DNA of 64,000 nt from Arabidopsis thaliana (GCF_000001735.4 NC_003071.7:8859151-8923150), one strand, 5' to 3'; counted from the first letter of the stretch, positions 12,848-24,439 are shown. Program-made: numbers and translations. Notes: generated by a model from the sequence alone, not told the origin.

Positions 12848-13809
12848 TTCTTTTTTTACCTTCTTTGATCTTATAAAAGCAAACTCTGTTTTTATCTTTT
12901 GATATTGTTATATTAATTTTTCGTGAAACCAACCTCTATTTAACTAAGTGTGATTCGATACATTCATCTTTTTTTTTGTTTAACTTTCAGTTGATTTTTT
13001 ACCGAATTTGTATTTGGTATGAAATGATTTGTTAACTTTCAATATGATTTGTTCTTTATAACTTGACAGAAAACAATGAGTAGTGATATATTTTATTCTT
13101 AAAATAATCGTGATTTGTTTATGATTTGCTACATTATTTCATGATTCATTGCTGTTTTTGAACAAATAAATATAACAGTAACAATGAATTTAGATTCTCT
13201 TTAGCATAGTAACATATATTTAAATAAAGAAGTTCTTTTGTCATTAGAAATAGTTTCTTACAATCAATGAAAAAAATCTGGTAAGTTGTTTAGGTAAATA
13301 TATATAATAAGTGAGATATGCTTTGCAATTAAGAAAATCTTATGTAAATTGTTTCTTAACCATTAAATAAAATAAAATTTTTTGATCAAAGAATAAAATA
13401 TATGAAGTGATAAATGTAATTAATTACTATTAAAACTATCTTTATAAAAGAAAATAAAAAGGAAAGAAAAGTGAAAAGGGTTAACCAAAGTGTTTCATTT
13501 CACAACATTTTTGTTAAAATGAAGATCAATATATTCTTGTAAAAACTATTAATGGCTTTAACCAATGAATAAAACCCATCATAAGAATTCAATCAAGTAT
13601 CAATTAATGTCCTCTAAGGAATGGATATACTCTCCAAGGAATGGATATACATTCACCACAATATACATCTATTCATATTTATAAAATTTGATACTGCAAA
13701 AACATACAAGATTTTGAACATAAATATGAAGGAAATTTATAAATTCTTCCAATTAAAGCTACAGCAAACAATAAGTAAAAAATCTTCTCAAAAGTAAAAC
13801 AAAATGTAT

Positions 13810-13821
13810 TATAAATAGAGG
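13810..13821 (+). promoter_or_regulatory. TATA box of peptide copy 2
   Basis: TATAAATAGAGG lies about 100 bases before the ATG at 13910. The same box and flanks recur before copy 5 (about 31940), before the orphan promoter (about 16892) and, as TATAAGTAGAGG, before copy 3 (about 17240). Confidence 0.75.
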
Positions 13822-13909
13822 TTGAATTCTTGAAACATAACATAAGACTCATAAGAATTATTTTTTATAAAACAAAGTTTTCTTTTGTAGGATTCTAAGA
13901 CGATCAAAG

Positions 13910-14300
13910 ATGGCAAAATGGAGTGCAATATTAGTGATACTGATGGTGGTGATTGCTGCGTTGGCAGTAGAAGCAAAATGGAGTGAAAAAGATTCTAGTG
14001 ATGACGACCAATGTTATCGCGAGTGTATAAAGTCTTGCAGGAAACACGACGACGGCGATTGCTTTGAAATGTGCAGAGCGATGTGCCCAATTACCGCTCA
14101 CCATAGTTCATCACGGTACTATATACTTTCTCTACCCAATTTCTATAAATATTTAATTTCTTAATTAACTAATTTTGGTTTTTGTGTTTACAAATATATA
14201 ACTTAACTTACGAATTGTTCTAATTTTATGATATATATGCATGGATAGAAGAATCCCACATGGGATGGAATCAGTGGAAGTTGGCGGAAGGAGAAAATGA
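13910..14300 (+). CDS. Small secreted six-cysteine peptide, cluster copy 2 (2 exons)
   Basis: Exon 1 is 13910-14115 and exon 2 is 14249-14300 (acceptor GGATAG). The signal peptide is MAKWSAILVILMVVIAALAV with likely cleavage at VEA. The cysteine core differs from its sisters: the central loop has seven rather than six residues (RKHDDGD), and the GGPNPP linker after the last cysteine is replaced by PITAHH. The second exon encodes a tail of about 17 residues that starts at RIPHGM and ends in a basic run, identical to copy 3. Exon 1 alone would read through into the intron in the same frame, so two products are possible. Flanking DNA on both sides is shared with copy 3, indicating a tandem segmental duplication. 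A secreted signal or defence peptide is an inference. Confidence 0.75.
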
Positions 14301-14903
14301 TAGATATATATACATTTTCGTCGTAGATTTGTTGATCATGTCTACCACTTTTTAAGTTTTATATTTATGTTAAAAATATAATAAATAATATTGAAGAAAT
14401 AACAAAAAAAATAAAAAAATCTATGTTTACCGACTGTTTAAGTACGAAAGATTAACCAAAAAAATCTTGAAAGTTAAATACAAGAAATAAAATTAATACA
14501 TAATATATACAAAACTAGTACCACTAGAAATATAGAATAATTGGTGTTAACGACTTAAGAATGATTTTATTGGAAATTATTGGTCAACAAACTTTTAGCC
14601 TTACCTTATATTTTTTTTTTGTTTTACACGTTAGAGTGTTTGAGATCTACAAAAAAAATTGAGATATATTGTTACATGCATAGTACTTGTTCATTTTGTA
14701 TGAGAATGCTAATTGTTCTTGTTGTTCGTTTATAAAATTAGTTTTTGCATATGGATGTATATTAAGTTGTTTTAAGCTTGTAAACTAGATGAATTTAGGA
14801 TCTATTTTAAATGACGCAAAACTTGTTTGTCAATAATTTTCATATGATCAATTATTCCTTTTAAAGAAATTGTAGTTTTCACAATTAATCACGTCAATCT
14901 CAT
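14301..14903. other. Duplicated 3' flank of peptide copy 2
   Basis: AT-rich DNA closely similar to 17717-18300 downstream of copy 3, including the shared stretch after GTCGTAGATTTGTTGATC. No separate gene is seen. Confidence 0.6.
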
Positions 14904-15049
14904 CAAATTTTGCCATCGAATTGCGATGGCAACACTAAAAGTTTACTAAGTATTTTGTAGTTTTGAGATTAAAAAAGAACATTATTTCAAGACTACAAAA
15001 TACTTAGTAAACTTTTAGTGTTGCCATTGCAATTTAATGGCAAAATTTG
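14904..15049. repeat. Near-perfect inverted repeat, about 65-nt arms with ~16-nt loop
   Basis: The left arm (14904-14968) and right arm (14985-15049) are reverse complements with only a handful of mismatches. Both contain the block CACTAAAAGTTTACTAAGTA or its complement, and end in CAAATTTTGCCAT or its complement. Transcribed, it would fold into a long stem like a young MIRNA or a short foldback transposon. The corresponding region downstream of copy 3 (about 18325-18450) shows only a degenerate left side, so the perfect hairpin is specific to this copy. Confidence 0.85.
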
Positions 15050-15382
15050 CACCAAATAATGATGGAAAAAGTCGCAAAATCATGATTTAGCAATTCTAAA
15101 AAAGAAAATGACATATATATATATATATAATATTTTGTAGAAAATAATTTTAACAGTATGTTTTGATCTCGAAAAGAGTTTGGATGCAATTTCTCCAAAA
15201 CTACGATGTTTTAGATTCTCTTAAAAAATACACAGTTTATTACACAGTCATATACACAAGGGTTATTTAGCGGGTTACTTTTAGGTTCGCGATATTGGCT
15301 TGCACAAAACCCTATAATTATACTAACATTTAAAAAAAATATTTTTCTTTACTTTATTAAAACTAAAACAGATATGACATGA
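15050..15382. other. AT-rich spacer
   Basis: No gene is seen. A short AT run at about 15114-15130 and sequence similar to the copy 3 downstream flank are present. Confidence 0.4.
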
Positions 15383-16044
15383 TTATTTTTTATACATACA
15401 CACAAAACCAAAAAAATGATTAAAATTTAAGAAGAAAATACAATCGAAGAAATGAATTAAACACCACTTTCTTTCGTAAGTCTTACACGCTAATAGATTA
15501 TCAAATCTATAGTCTTTCTTATTCGTCTTCTTCCTTAATCCGACATGATCGTCTCGTTTAGCTATCACTTTTCTGACGAAACTCCAATAAACTTTAAAAT
15601 GATCATTATATTGGTTATGATCCATCTGTTACATCGCTTCCTATCAAAACATTTCCAACAACCGAAAATAACATCTTTCTTGGTTATAGCTAATGCCCAT
15701 GATTGCTGAAATGATGAATACCATTTTCTGAATCTCGTTCCATGTAGACATCTCCAAAGGCTCGCGTTGAAGTTAATGGCTGATGGCTTTCTAAATTCTT
15801 TGATCGATAATGATATTCTTTTTTGTTTGAACAACAAATATTCTCTTATATTGAATTAGATATCGGTACAAGAGAGGAGAAGAGCTGCCTTTGCTAAAGA
15901 GTCAGCTTGACGATTACAATCTCTAGAAATGAAATTGAAAGAGCAATAAGAGAAATTAGTAGCGATAGAGAGGATATCGTGGAGAATCTCGTGAAGTTCC
16001 TCCAAATGGATCTTCGAATTAAGAGCTTTGACTAGTGTGAGCAA
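15383..16044 (-). mobile_element. LINE-type retrotransposon fragment with RNase H-like domain
   Basis: The minus-strand translation of 16044-15856 contains FNFISRDCNRQADSLAKAAL, the typical C-terminal RNase H motif (R-x-x-N-x-x-A-D-x-L-A) of plant non-LTR elements and their domesticated relatives. Further downstream on the same strand, 15837-15565 and 15625-15383 continue in shifted frames, and the last segment matches the remnant at 10258-10854. Frame changes and the absence of reverse transcriptase show it is dead. It separates peptide copy 2 from copy 3. Confidence 0.65.
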
Positions 16045-16539
16045 ATCTGAGGCGAAAGAGATGTGGGTGAAACCAAGTTTTTATGGTTGTGGGTGGAATG
16101 ACCCAATAATGAGTTAGGGTAATAGATCTGAGGCGGGTATGATCGATTGAAGTATTGGTGAAACCCATATCTTTATATCATCAATGTCGAAACCCTTTTC
16201 ATTGAATCTGAAGTGAAGAAGATGTTTTGAATATAATTTTATATGAAGAATTAACCGAAAGCGTGCTTTAAGGTAAGATCACCTTCTTCGTCGGAGTAAT
16301 ACTTTATATATTCTAAAATATAAGAATTAAAATTCAAATACCATTAATAAGATGGAATGTATAAAATTAAAATGCTATTTATTATGATGAAATAGATAGT
16401 TATAGAATATATAAGATTTAAAATTATTAAATTTGTAAAATACTATTTTGAATTCAAATATCGACAAAATTTACATTTATTTTTTATACTCGCCTATTTA
16501 GACGGTTTTATCTAGTATTTTTATAAAGAAAAAGGAAAA

Positions 16540-16975
16540 AGATTGTGAATTACACAATTCATTTCACAATGTTTTTATTAAATGAAGATTAATAAATTCT
16601 TGTAAAATCTATTAATGTCTTTAACCAATGAATAAAATTCATCATAGGAAACCTATCAATTAATGTCCTCTAAAGTGTGGTGTCTCTTTCTTATTGGCAT
16701 GAGATTTACTTTCCAAGGGATGAATCTACATCCACAACAATATCATCTATTCATATTTATAAAATTTATTACTGCAAAAATATACAAAATTTTGAACATA
16801 AAATATGAAGGAAATTGATAGATTAAACAAATTAAAACTACAGCAAACACTAAGTAAATAATCTTCTCAAAAGTTATAAAACAATTTGTACTATAAATAG
16901 AGGTTGATTTGTGTAAACATAATATAAGAATCATAATTGTTTTTTTTTCTAAAACAAAGTTTGTATTTGTAGGAT
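16540..16975 (+). promoter_or_regulatory. Orphan copy of the peptide-gene promoter and 5' leader
   Basis: This block carries the same ordered motifs that precede copies 2, 3 and 5: the TTAACCAATGAATAAAA-like and TTGAACATAAATATGAAGG-like stretches, a TATAAATAGAGGTTGA box at about 16892 and a leader ending in TTTGTAGGATT. Instead of continuing into an ATG and signal peptide it jumps at about 16976 into a second copy of the same promoter, which does lead to copy 3. The coding region appears to have been lost by deletion between the two promoters. Confidence 0.7.
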
Positions 16976-17339
16976 TTTATTAATTGAAGATTAATATTTT
17001 CTTGTAAAATCTATTAGTGTCTTTAATAAAGCACATCATAGTATATCTATCAATTAATGCCCTTTCTTATTGGCAAGAGATTTACATTCACAACAATATA
17101 CAAGTATTCATATTTACAAATTTTAATACTGCAGAGACATATTAATTTTTGAACATAAATCTGAAGAAAATTAGTAGATTAATTAAACCAAAGAAAAAAC
17201 AAAGTAAAAAATCTACTCTAAATTTAAACAAAATGTATTATAAGTAGAGGTTGATTCTTGAAACATAAAATAAGAGTCATAAGATTAAAAACAAAAAAGA
17301 AACAAAGTTTGCTTTTGTAGGATTCTAAGACGATCAACG

Positions 17340-17716
17340 ATGGCAAAATGGAGTGCAATATTAGTGATAATGATGGTGATTGTTGTGGTGGCAGTAGAAG
17401 CAAGTGGGACTAAAAATAGTTGGATCAAATGTTATCGCAAGTGTTCAAAGTCTTGTGCTGACAACGACGGTAATTGCTTTGAACGCTGCAAAATCAAATG
17501 CGGTGGCCCAAACCCTCCCCATAGTTCATCACGGTACTATATTATTTCTCTACCCCTTTCTATAAATATTTTTATTAACTAATTTTTGTTTTTGTTTTTG
17601 TGTTTACAAATATATAACTTAACTTACGAATTGTTCAAATTTTATGATATATATGCATGGATAGAAGAATCCCACATGGGATGGAATCAGTGGAAGTTGG
17701 CGGAAGGAGAAAATGA
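17340..17716 (+). CDS. Small secreted six-cysteine peptide, cluster copy 3 (2 exons)
   Basis: Exon 1 is 17340-17533 and exon 2 is 17665-17716, with the same phase and splice sites as copy 2. A hydrophobic signal peptide is followed by a core with CX3CX3C-X6-CX3CX3C, the GGPNPP linker, HSSSR at the exon junction, and an exon 2 tail running from RIPHGM to a basic end. The core has a balanced charge, unlike classic strongly basic thionins. The gene sits behind two stacked promoter copies (orphan block, then its own at about 16976-17335). Family assignment as thionin-like is tentative and function is unknown. Confidence 0.78.
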
Positions 17717-18469
17717 TAGATATACTCATATACAGTTTCGTCGTAGATTTGTTGATCATGTCTACCACTTTTTAAGTTTTATATTTATGTTAAAAATATA
17801 ATAAATAATATTAAAGAAATAACAAAATAGAAAAAAAAATATATCTTTGCTGACTGTTTAAGTACGAAAGATTAACCCAAAAAAAATCCTGAAAGTTACA
17901 TATAAGATAAGAGATTAATACATGATATTTATACAAAACTAGTACCAATATAACAATTGGTTTTAACGACTTAAGAATGATATTATTGGAAATTATTGAT
18001 CAACAAATTTTTAGTCTACGTTATATTACACGTTAAAAGTATAATGAATTATATGAATGTATGAGATCTACAAAAAGTTTGACATATATTGTCAACATGC
18101 ATATATTTACTTGTTCATTTTTTTGTATCAGAGTGCTAATTATCCCTATTGTTCGTTTATAAAGTTAGTTTTTGCATATGGATGTATAGATATTAAGTTC
18201 TTTTTAGCTTGTAAACTAGATGAATATCGGATCTATTTCAAAATGACGCAAAATTTGTTTGTCAATAATTTTCCTATGATCAATTTTTCTTTTTAAAGAA
18301 ATTGTAGTTTCACAATATATGAGGTCAAGATCATCAAATCGCAATGCCAGTATGCCACCACTAAAATTTTATTATATATTTTGTAATTTTTGAGATTAAA
18401 AAAATAAAATCATTTCAAATATTTTAGCACCAAATAATAATTCTGAAATCTTTCATTTCATTGTTAAAT

Positions 18470-18516
<47 letters not shown>

Positions 18517-18999
18517 TGGAAATTTAATAATTATAAAAAAGAAAATGACATGTGATATATCTTTTAGAAAATAACGTTAACAAAATATTTTGATTTCTAA
18601 AAGAGTTTGGATGCAATTTCTCAATCCAACTTCATGGATGAGTTTGTATACCAAAAAAAAATAAAAAAAATAAAAAAAATAATCTTATGAGAATGAGTTT
18701 GTATCCAAATACCAAATTTAACATATGAACTTGCTTGCAAAAGAAAACACAAACGTGTGAACTTACTTATATGCACAAACCAATAGCATAAATGTTAGAA
18801 CAAGGTAATCAAAAACAAAGAAATTCTCTTTCATGGATGCTAGATCCTTCATTTATGTTCCCAATATTGCTATTTGACAAATAACCATAGTTTTTATTAA
18901 TGTAGATAATCAAATACTTTGGGAAATCAAATGGAAAAGCAAGAATCAAAATTATCTATCATAAGAATATTCTTTTGGGCACACACATCCTCTTCTGTT
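17717..18999. other. Duplicated 3' flank of copy 3, then AT-rich spacer to SUR1
   Basis: The first ~600 bases parallel the DNA after copy 2. A pure AT run occupies 18474-18513. The last ~400 bases hold the SUR1 3' UTR region. No other gene is supported. Confidence 0.55.
18474..18513. repeat. (AT)n microsatellite
   Basis: About 20 AT units in the spacer between peptide copy 3 and SUR1. Confidence 0.9.
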
Positions 19000-21148
19000 T
19001 TACATTTCGAGATTATTATCACTCAGTTTCAAAGCTTGAAGTGACTCAGTTTCTGTCTCTGTCTTCTTGGCATGACGTGTACAGAAACCCTTCAGTCTCT
19101 CAAGTGCATCCTCAAGCATATGAGCTTCGACTCCGATGGTTATCCTCATCCAGTTCTTCAAACCCAGAGCATCCCCTGCAAAACATTCCCCACAAACCCC
19201 ATTTTAGTATCAAAACTCAAATCAAGACTCATGCTGCTTAGTTTCATTATTTTACCTGGTAGAAACACGAGATTCTCCTCTCTGGCCAGTTTTACGCAAA
19301 AATCTATATCGTCCTTGATATTATCCATCAATGACAGCTCCAACTTTGTCTGCAGTGAGTGAAAACTATTCATCAGATTGAAAGACTAGTAATGGTCTGA
19401 AATTGATCAAGAAGCACCAGTCTAAAGAAAACCGATCATAACTACATTTGTGGATGTGTGTCGTTACAGAAGTTATACCAATAAGTAAGTGCAAGACTCA
19501 GGTTTCTTGGGACAGACGACACAGGGGATGTCCTTGAGCCTATCACACACCAAATCAACATTATGTTTGAGTATCTTGTTCTTCTTTGCAAAGAAGTTTT
19601 TGTCCGCTTTCTCCAGGATCGCTGGAAGTGCAGCCTATCAAAGGAACATACAGTAGTGTCATGAATCCATAGACTAGTTTTGCAAAGATTCTAAAACATA
19701 TCTAAAACACACAAACCTGAATTATTGTGGCAGGGTCAGGAGTTACGTCAAGATTCTGTTTGATGGATTGTAACACCTGTCAGAAACAGAGAGTAAACAT
19801 ACAGTGAGATTACTTGTTACAAAACAGCAAGAGAGGATACAAAAGAAGTAGCAGTAAACAAACCTTGGTGGTCTCGAAAACGCCCTCGGGATCATTCAAG
19901 GCGATCCAGCCAATTTTCCATCCAGGAACAACCCATCCCTTAGATATGCCTGCTAGTGTCAATACAGGGACTATCGAAGCAAACTTCCCCATTGAAACAA
20001 ATGGATTGTCTCCGAATATAGTTCGGTCATATACTTCGTCTGAGATCACCATTATCCCGAGCTTCCTAGCCGTCTCTGCAACCTAAAATTAACCAAAAAC
20101 GCAATCTTTAGCGAGCTACGAATCAAAAATGCCTCAAAGGTTCAAGCTTTGCCTCAGTTATGAGTCAAAAAGATGAGCATTTTTGTGTAATGATACAAAA
20201 ACACAAACCTTTTTGAGATGGTCGTGAGAGTAGACATTTCCACAGGGATTGTTGGGGTTAATTACAACCATAGCCACAGTGTTCTCGTCTGCAATGGCTT
20301 CGATACCTTCAAGATCAATCTCCCATTCTTTCTCGGGAAGAAGATCAAACTTGCGAACCTCGAGACCACTGTAAGCAGCACGAGCGTCGTAGTGAGGGAA
20401 GCCAGGACGTGGGAGCAAGATGTTTGCGTTTGGTCGAGCCAACGATTCGAACACGATCTCTATCCCTTGGTTGCATCCAGCGGTCAGAAAAATATCTTCA
20501 GGCGTTAACTTGTGCGGAAGATCTCGGTTCATATAATCAGCAACGGCTCTGTTCACAACAGAGCAAACATCAACAAAATGTAGATCTATTCAAAAGTTAT
20601 GGGGTCAATTTATAAGAATACTAAAACTATAGGGTCTAAAAGGCAATTGTAAGATTATACTCGAGTGTGCTTAAAGTTGAAATCTTTGTCAAAATTGATT
20701 CGCCGTTGACTCAAAAACGACTCCGATTACGATGAAATTCGAAGAACCCAGATCGAGAATCGTTCGATTAGAGTGGAAGATCGAGAATTGAGTGAGAAAG
20801 TTACCGTCTTGCGGGGAGAATCCCAGCTCCGGGACCGTAAGAATTGCCTTTGCCGGAGCGAAGGACGTCGACGACGGCGTCTTCAGCTTCGATACAGGTA
20901 CGGAAGCAAGGGTAGACGGAAGGGTCACCGTGGCCGAGGGGTAAAATGGTCTTATTGACGTCTTTGCCGCAGTTGTCGAAGAGCATGTAGATGACACCTC
21001 TAAGCGTTACGGTGGATGCTTTCGCTGCCTTATCACTTCCACCGAAACGCCAAACGCTACTTTGACCATTTCGTGTTTGCGTTATGGGCTCTTTCTCAGT
21101 TTTAAACGCGGGAACCGCTAGATTGGCGTGTGGTTGTTCTTCGCTCAT
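19000..21148 (-). CDS. SUR1: SUR1 C-S lyase, PLP aminotransferase-like (7 exons)
   Basis: SUPERROOT1 cleaves S-alkylthiohydroximates to thiohydroximates in the core glucosinolate pathway, before S-glucosylation; its loss diverts indole intermediates to auxin. Exons on the minus strand are 21148-20805, 20548-20209, 20082-19864, 19776-19717, 19634-19479, 19349-19256 and 19175-19000, giving 462 residues, the expected length. Visible class I/II aminotransferase marks are [38 protein letters not shown], the cofactor aspartate in VISDEVYDR, and the PLP lysine in [17 protein letters not shown]. The C-terminus ends LSDNNLEM. The close relatives are tyrosine aminotransferase-like proteins, but sequence, exon pattern and map position point to SUR1. 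A G-box lies about 190 bases upstream of the ATG. No truncation or odd residue was seen. Confidence 0.95.
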
Positions 21149-21334
21149 CTTCTCTCTGTGCTTTGAGTTCTTCTTTCTATAAGAAGGCCAAACAAAAAAA
21201 AAGTACTATTTGGGAAAAAAAAAAACTTTACAAATGAAGTTTCAATACGGATTGGATTTTTGGTATATAATGCAAAGTTTTGAATTATGGAACGTGATCA
21301 ATAATCTTGGTGAGACCTAACACAAAACTAAAAT

Positions 21335-21340
21335 CACGTG
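21335..21340 (-). promoter_or_regulatory. G-box CACGTG in the SUR1 promoter
   Basis: A perfect CACGTG lies about 187-195 bases upstream of the SUR1 start codon. G-boxes are bound by MYC2/3/4, known activators of glucosinolate genes, so a role in jasmonate-responsive control is plausible but inferred. Confidence 0.5.
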
Positions 21341-21750
21341 CCACAAAAATTAATCAAATTGGCAGGGCTTTGTGAAGGAATGTTTGGGCCTGGCCTGATA
21401 AGAATAGTTGGCGAGTTAAAACCCAACCGATTAGTCAACCGGAATGAGTTCAGTTTGAAATGTGATGAATCAGTTTGGTTACATTGTCACTAACATGCTA
21501 ATGGGCGTCAGTGCATTGTGATTTGTGACGTCAAATTTAATTAGTAGATTTATTATCAAACAAATTGTAAGATTAAGGATGTGATTAGAAAACCATTGTA
21601 GCGTAAATAAATGGGCGTAAAGGTCTGTAGACCCCACTTTCCAACGTTAATTTTTCAGCTACTTAAAGAGAGAATAAAAGTTTGAGCCACAAAAAATATT
21701 CATTTGATACCAAATTCTTCTTGGTCAACAAATTTCTATTTTTAGACTAT

Positions 21751-22176
21751 GGGTGCAAATGTTGTTTGAAAATAAGAGGTTATAAAAAGTTAAATGATCA
21801 TTCATCTTATGTTTTTACTATTTGAGATAAATAACTAAGAACTAATTTCATCCATTCAACCAAAAAAGTTATAAAGAAAAATTGTTTAACCTTTTTGTAG
21901 AGGAATAAGTTGAAAGATCTTCAACTTGTACAAATGGTTTTTCAAAATTGAATGAGTTGAAATTATTAGGTTGAACAAAATTGGGGTTGAATGATCATCT
22001 CCAAAAATGTGGATCAAGAAGTTGAACACTTTTCCTTTATAATTTGTTCATTTTTCAACTTTTTAAGTTGAATGAATTGAATAATTTTTTCAACTTTTTC
22101 AACTAAAATGCTGAAGATTAATTGAATAATGTTTTTAACCTCTTCAACCTTTTAAATTGTGCAACCATTTGCACCC
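21751..22176. mobile_element. MITE-like element with terminal inverted repeats
   Basis: The element begins GGGTGCAAATG at 21751 and ends CATTTGCACCC at 22176, an 11-bp perfect terminal inverted repeat bounding 426 bp of very AT-rich DNA with no coding potential. Subterminal sequences (repeats of GTTGAA and TTCAAC) are also partly inverted. A target-site duplication could not be assigned, so the superfamily (hAT or Harbinger type) is left open. Confidence 0.65.
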
Positions 22177-22439
22177 AAATATTCAATTATTTGTCATCCA
22201 TTTGGAGCCTATGTTTTGTACATTGATATATTTTAAAAATTATATTAATTATTAAGAAAAATAAATTGTTGGGAATATGTGTCAAAAACCTGAAATAATT
22301 TTTTGATGTGAAAAAAAAAATTGTAGAAGAGAAGTGTGAAACGGCTATAATTGTGCACATTGTAATTTTCTAGTGTGAAAGGATAAAAGTGGAAGAGAAG
22401 TGTGAAAGTTTCAAGTTAATACCAGATTTTCATTACTTT

Positions 22440-23396
22440 CATTTAAAGTTCGTCGACGAGTGAGGGCTATACTTTTTGAACTACACCAGCTTCTTGAATC
22501 ACTGGTTGGTATAAGTGATGCTCGAAAAAATATTCTCCATGTTTTGAAAGAAATTGCTAAAGATATGGGTTTTTTTTTGAGAGCTGGGAGGACGATTAAA
22601 TAATCTACATTTGCATCTTGGTCAACATGTTAGGTAAGTGTATCAGATTCTTTTTTTTTTCTCTATGAAACAAGTTTGGTCTAACAATTTATTATTGTTC
22701 TTGTAGTTTTATTTCAAAATCCCAGATTTACTGAAAGCTGATTGAAGGATAATAATGAAAGCTTTAAGAGATCAGAAAGAACACAGTTAAGTTGCAAGAG
22801 AAAAAGGAATGGACATATGAATGAATATTTTGTAGAGAAAAGATTATTATATGCTGCAATATAAAGAGACATATATATGAAGTACATATGAGAATCTTTA
22901 AAACAATATTGAAAAGTTTACAATACAACTACTCTAATTGTAATATAGATAAGATATGATATTGAAATATTTTCTTCACTTTTTTAACTCCTTTTGTTTT
23001 TTCTTATGTGTGTTTTGTAAGATGTGTGGTGGCCATTGTTGTGAGTGAACTCATACGAGTTATAAGGCTTCTTGATGGACGTGATGATACACTCTGTTCT
23101 CCTCAAGATTTGATTGATTTTGCAAGTCTAGATAAGAGAAACACTCTTGATAAGGAAGACCATTACTGATATGGTCTAAACCACAAAGTAGCAATGCAAT
23201 ATATGTCATGGATAGTGAACTACAACTTAAAGAAGATAGGCCGTTCATAGGGTGTTCTCGTGATGCGCCTAACCCTTATCGTGATCCATCGAGATGTGTG
23301 TACATCAAAGATTATTTCATCATGCCTTTGATGGAGGAAATGTTTGAAGTTCTTAAAAGACATGGAGATATGTGTACATCAAGGATTACATTTTAG
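22440..23396 (+). pseudogene. Decayed copy A of an unrecognised gene
   Basis: From about 22450 a readable stretch encodes RRRVRAILFELHQLLESL followed by VGISDARKNILHVLKEIAKD and then a stop near 22598. A later stretch at 23041-23167 encodes SELIRVIRLLDGRDDTLC followed by a Leu/Asp-rich helix and a stop. These look like exons of one alpha-helical protein, now interrupted. Segments recur in diverged form at about 23880-24400, suggesting a tandem pair. The 23208-23396 frame (containing RDAPNPYRDPSRCVYIKDY) may be another exon. I do not recognise the family. Confidence 0.4.
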
Positions 23397-23879
23397 CTTT
23401 CTCTTTCATTCATCTCTTGCATAATTATTTGCATCTTCTAAGCATTCTATCAAGTTAGATCTTATCTTGTGTTTGACATTGAGAAAGGTGGAAGTTTGTG
23501 TGAGAGGTGCAAGCTTTGTGTAAAAAGTAAAGTTCATTGGTAACTTTTTTTTTTATATAACAAATTTCCTTGGTCATTTAAGAGTCAAGATTTTGCTAGA
23601 AGTTATTAAAAAATAAAAATAAAGAAAGATCTTGGAAAATCATTAATTATATAATTCCATGTAATCTATATTTATTATTTATAAATCTTGATAGATTTTG
23701 ACAAGAAATATCTTGAAAGATTTTGTTAAGAATATTTTATATTTATTATTTATATATTTCTATCCATTATAGATAGAAAATTCTTTTACTATATAATTCT
23801 ATGTAATCTAAAGCTTATAATTATGAATGACTAATCATTAATTATCTACATCTCACTCTGAAAACTCAGTGTTTTGAAT

Positions 23880-24400
23880 GTTTTAGGTTTTACAATGTCA
23901 AACCATGAAAAAGTTATAGAACAAACACTTTAGCGAGTGAAAGATATACAAGATCTTATCAAATCGGTTAAAAAAGTGATGTTCAACAACATGTTCTTAC
24001 TGTTTTGCAAAGAGTTTTTAATGATCTAATATCTTCTAAGAATGCAATCTATGAGTGTTTATCCAAAGTCAGTGAGCAGCTAAAATCATTAGCATTTGCT
24101 TCTTGGATAAAATTTTAAGTAAGTCTTGTGTTTTGATTTTTTTTTCTTTTACTTCTCGATGTGATTTTTTTTCAACAATTAGGTGAATGTCATAAATTTA
24201 TGAAAATTGTGGATTGGAGAAACATCATGGGAACTTTGAGAGATCAAACTAATTGTGGTAAGATTGATTATATAGTTCCTAGAGCATTTTGAATGAATAA
24301 TTAAAAAGGAATGAATATCTTGTTGAAGAAGATGATTATATGCAATATCATGTAATATACAGAGGCATGTATAGAGAAGTCGACGTCATATGATAGTTGA
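23880..24400 (+). pseudogene. Decayed copy B of the same unrecognised gene
   Basis: Order and wording follow copy A in diverged form: a helical stretch, then a segment with GCATTTGCTTCTTGG (copy A ACATTTGCATCTTGG), then ACTTTGAGAGATCAAA (copy A GCTTTAAGAGATCAGA), then AAAAAGGAATGAATAT and a GATTATATGCAATAT stretch (copy A ATTATATGCTGCAATAT). Stops interrupt all frames. No function is inferred. Confidence 0.35.
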
Positions 24401-24439
24401 TTACATGATAGCTTTTTTTTGTTGTAAACCCAACTTTAT

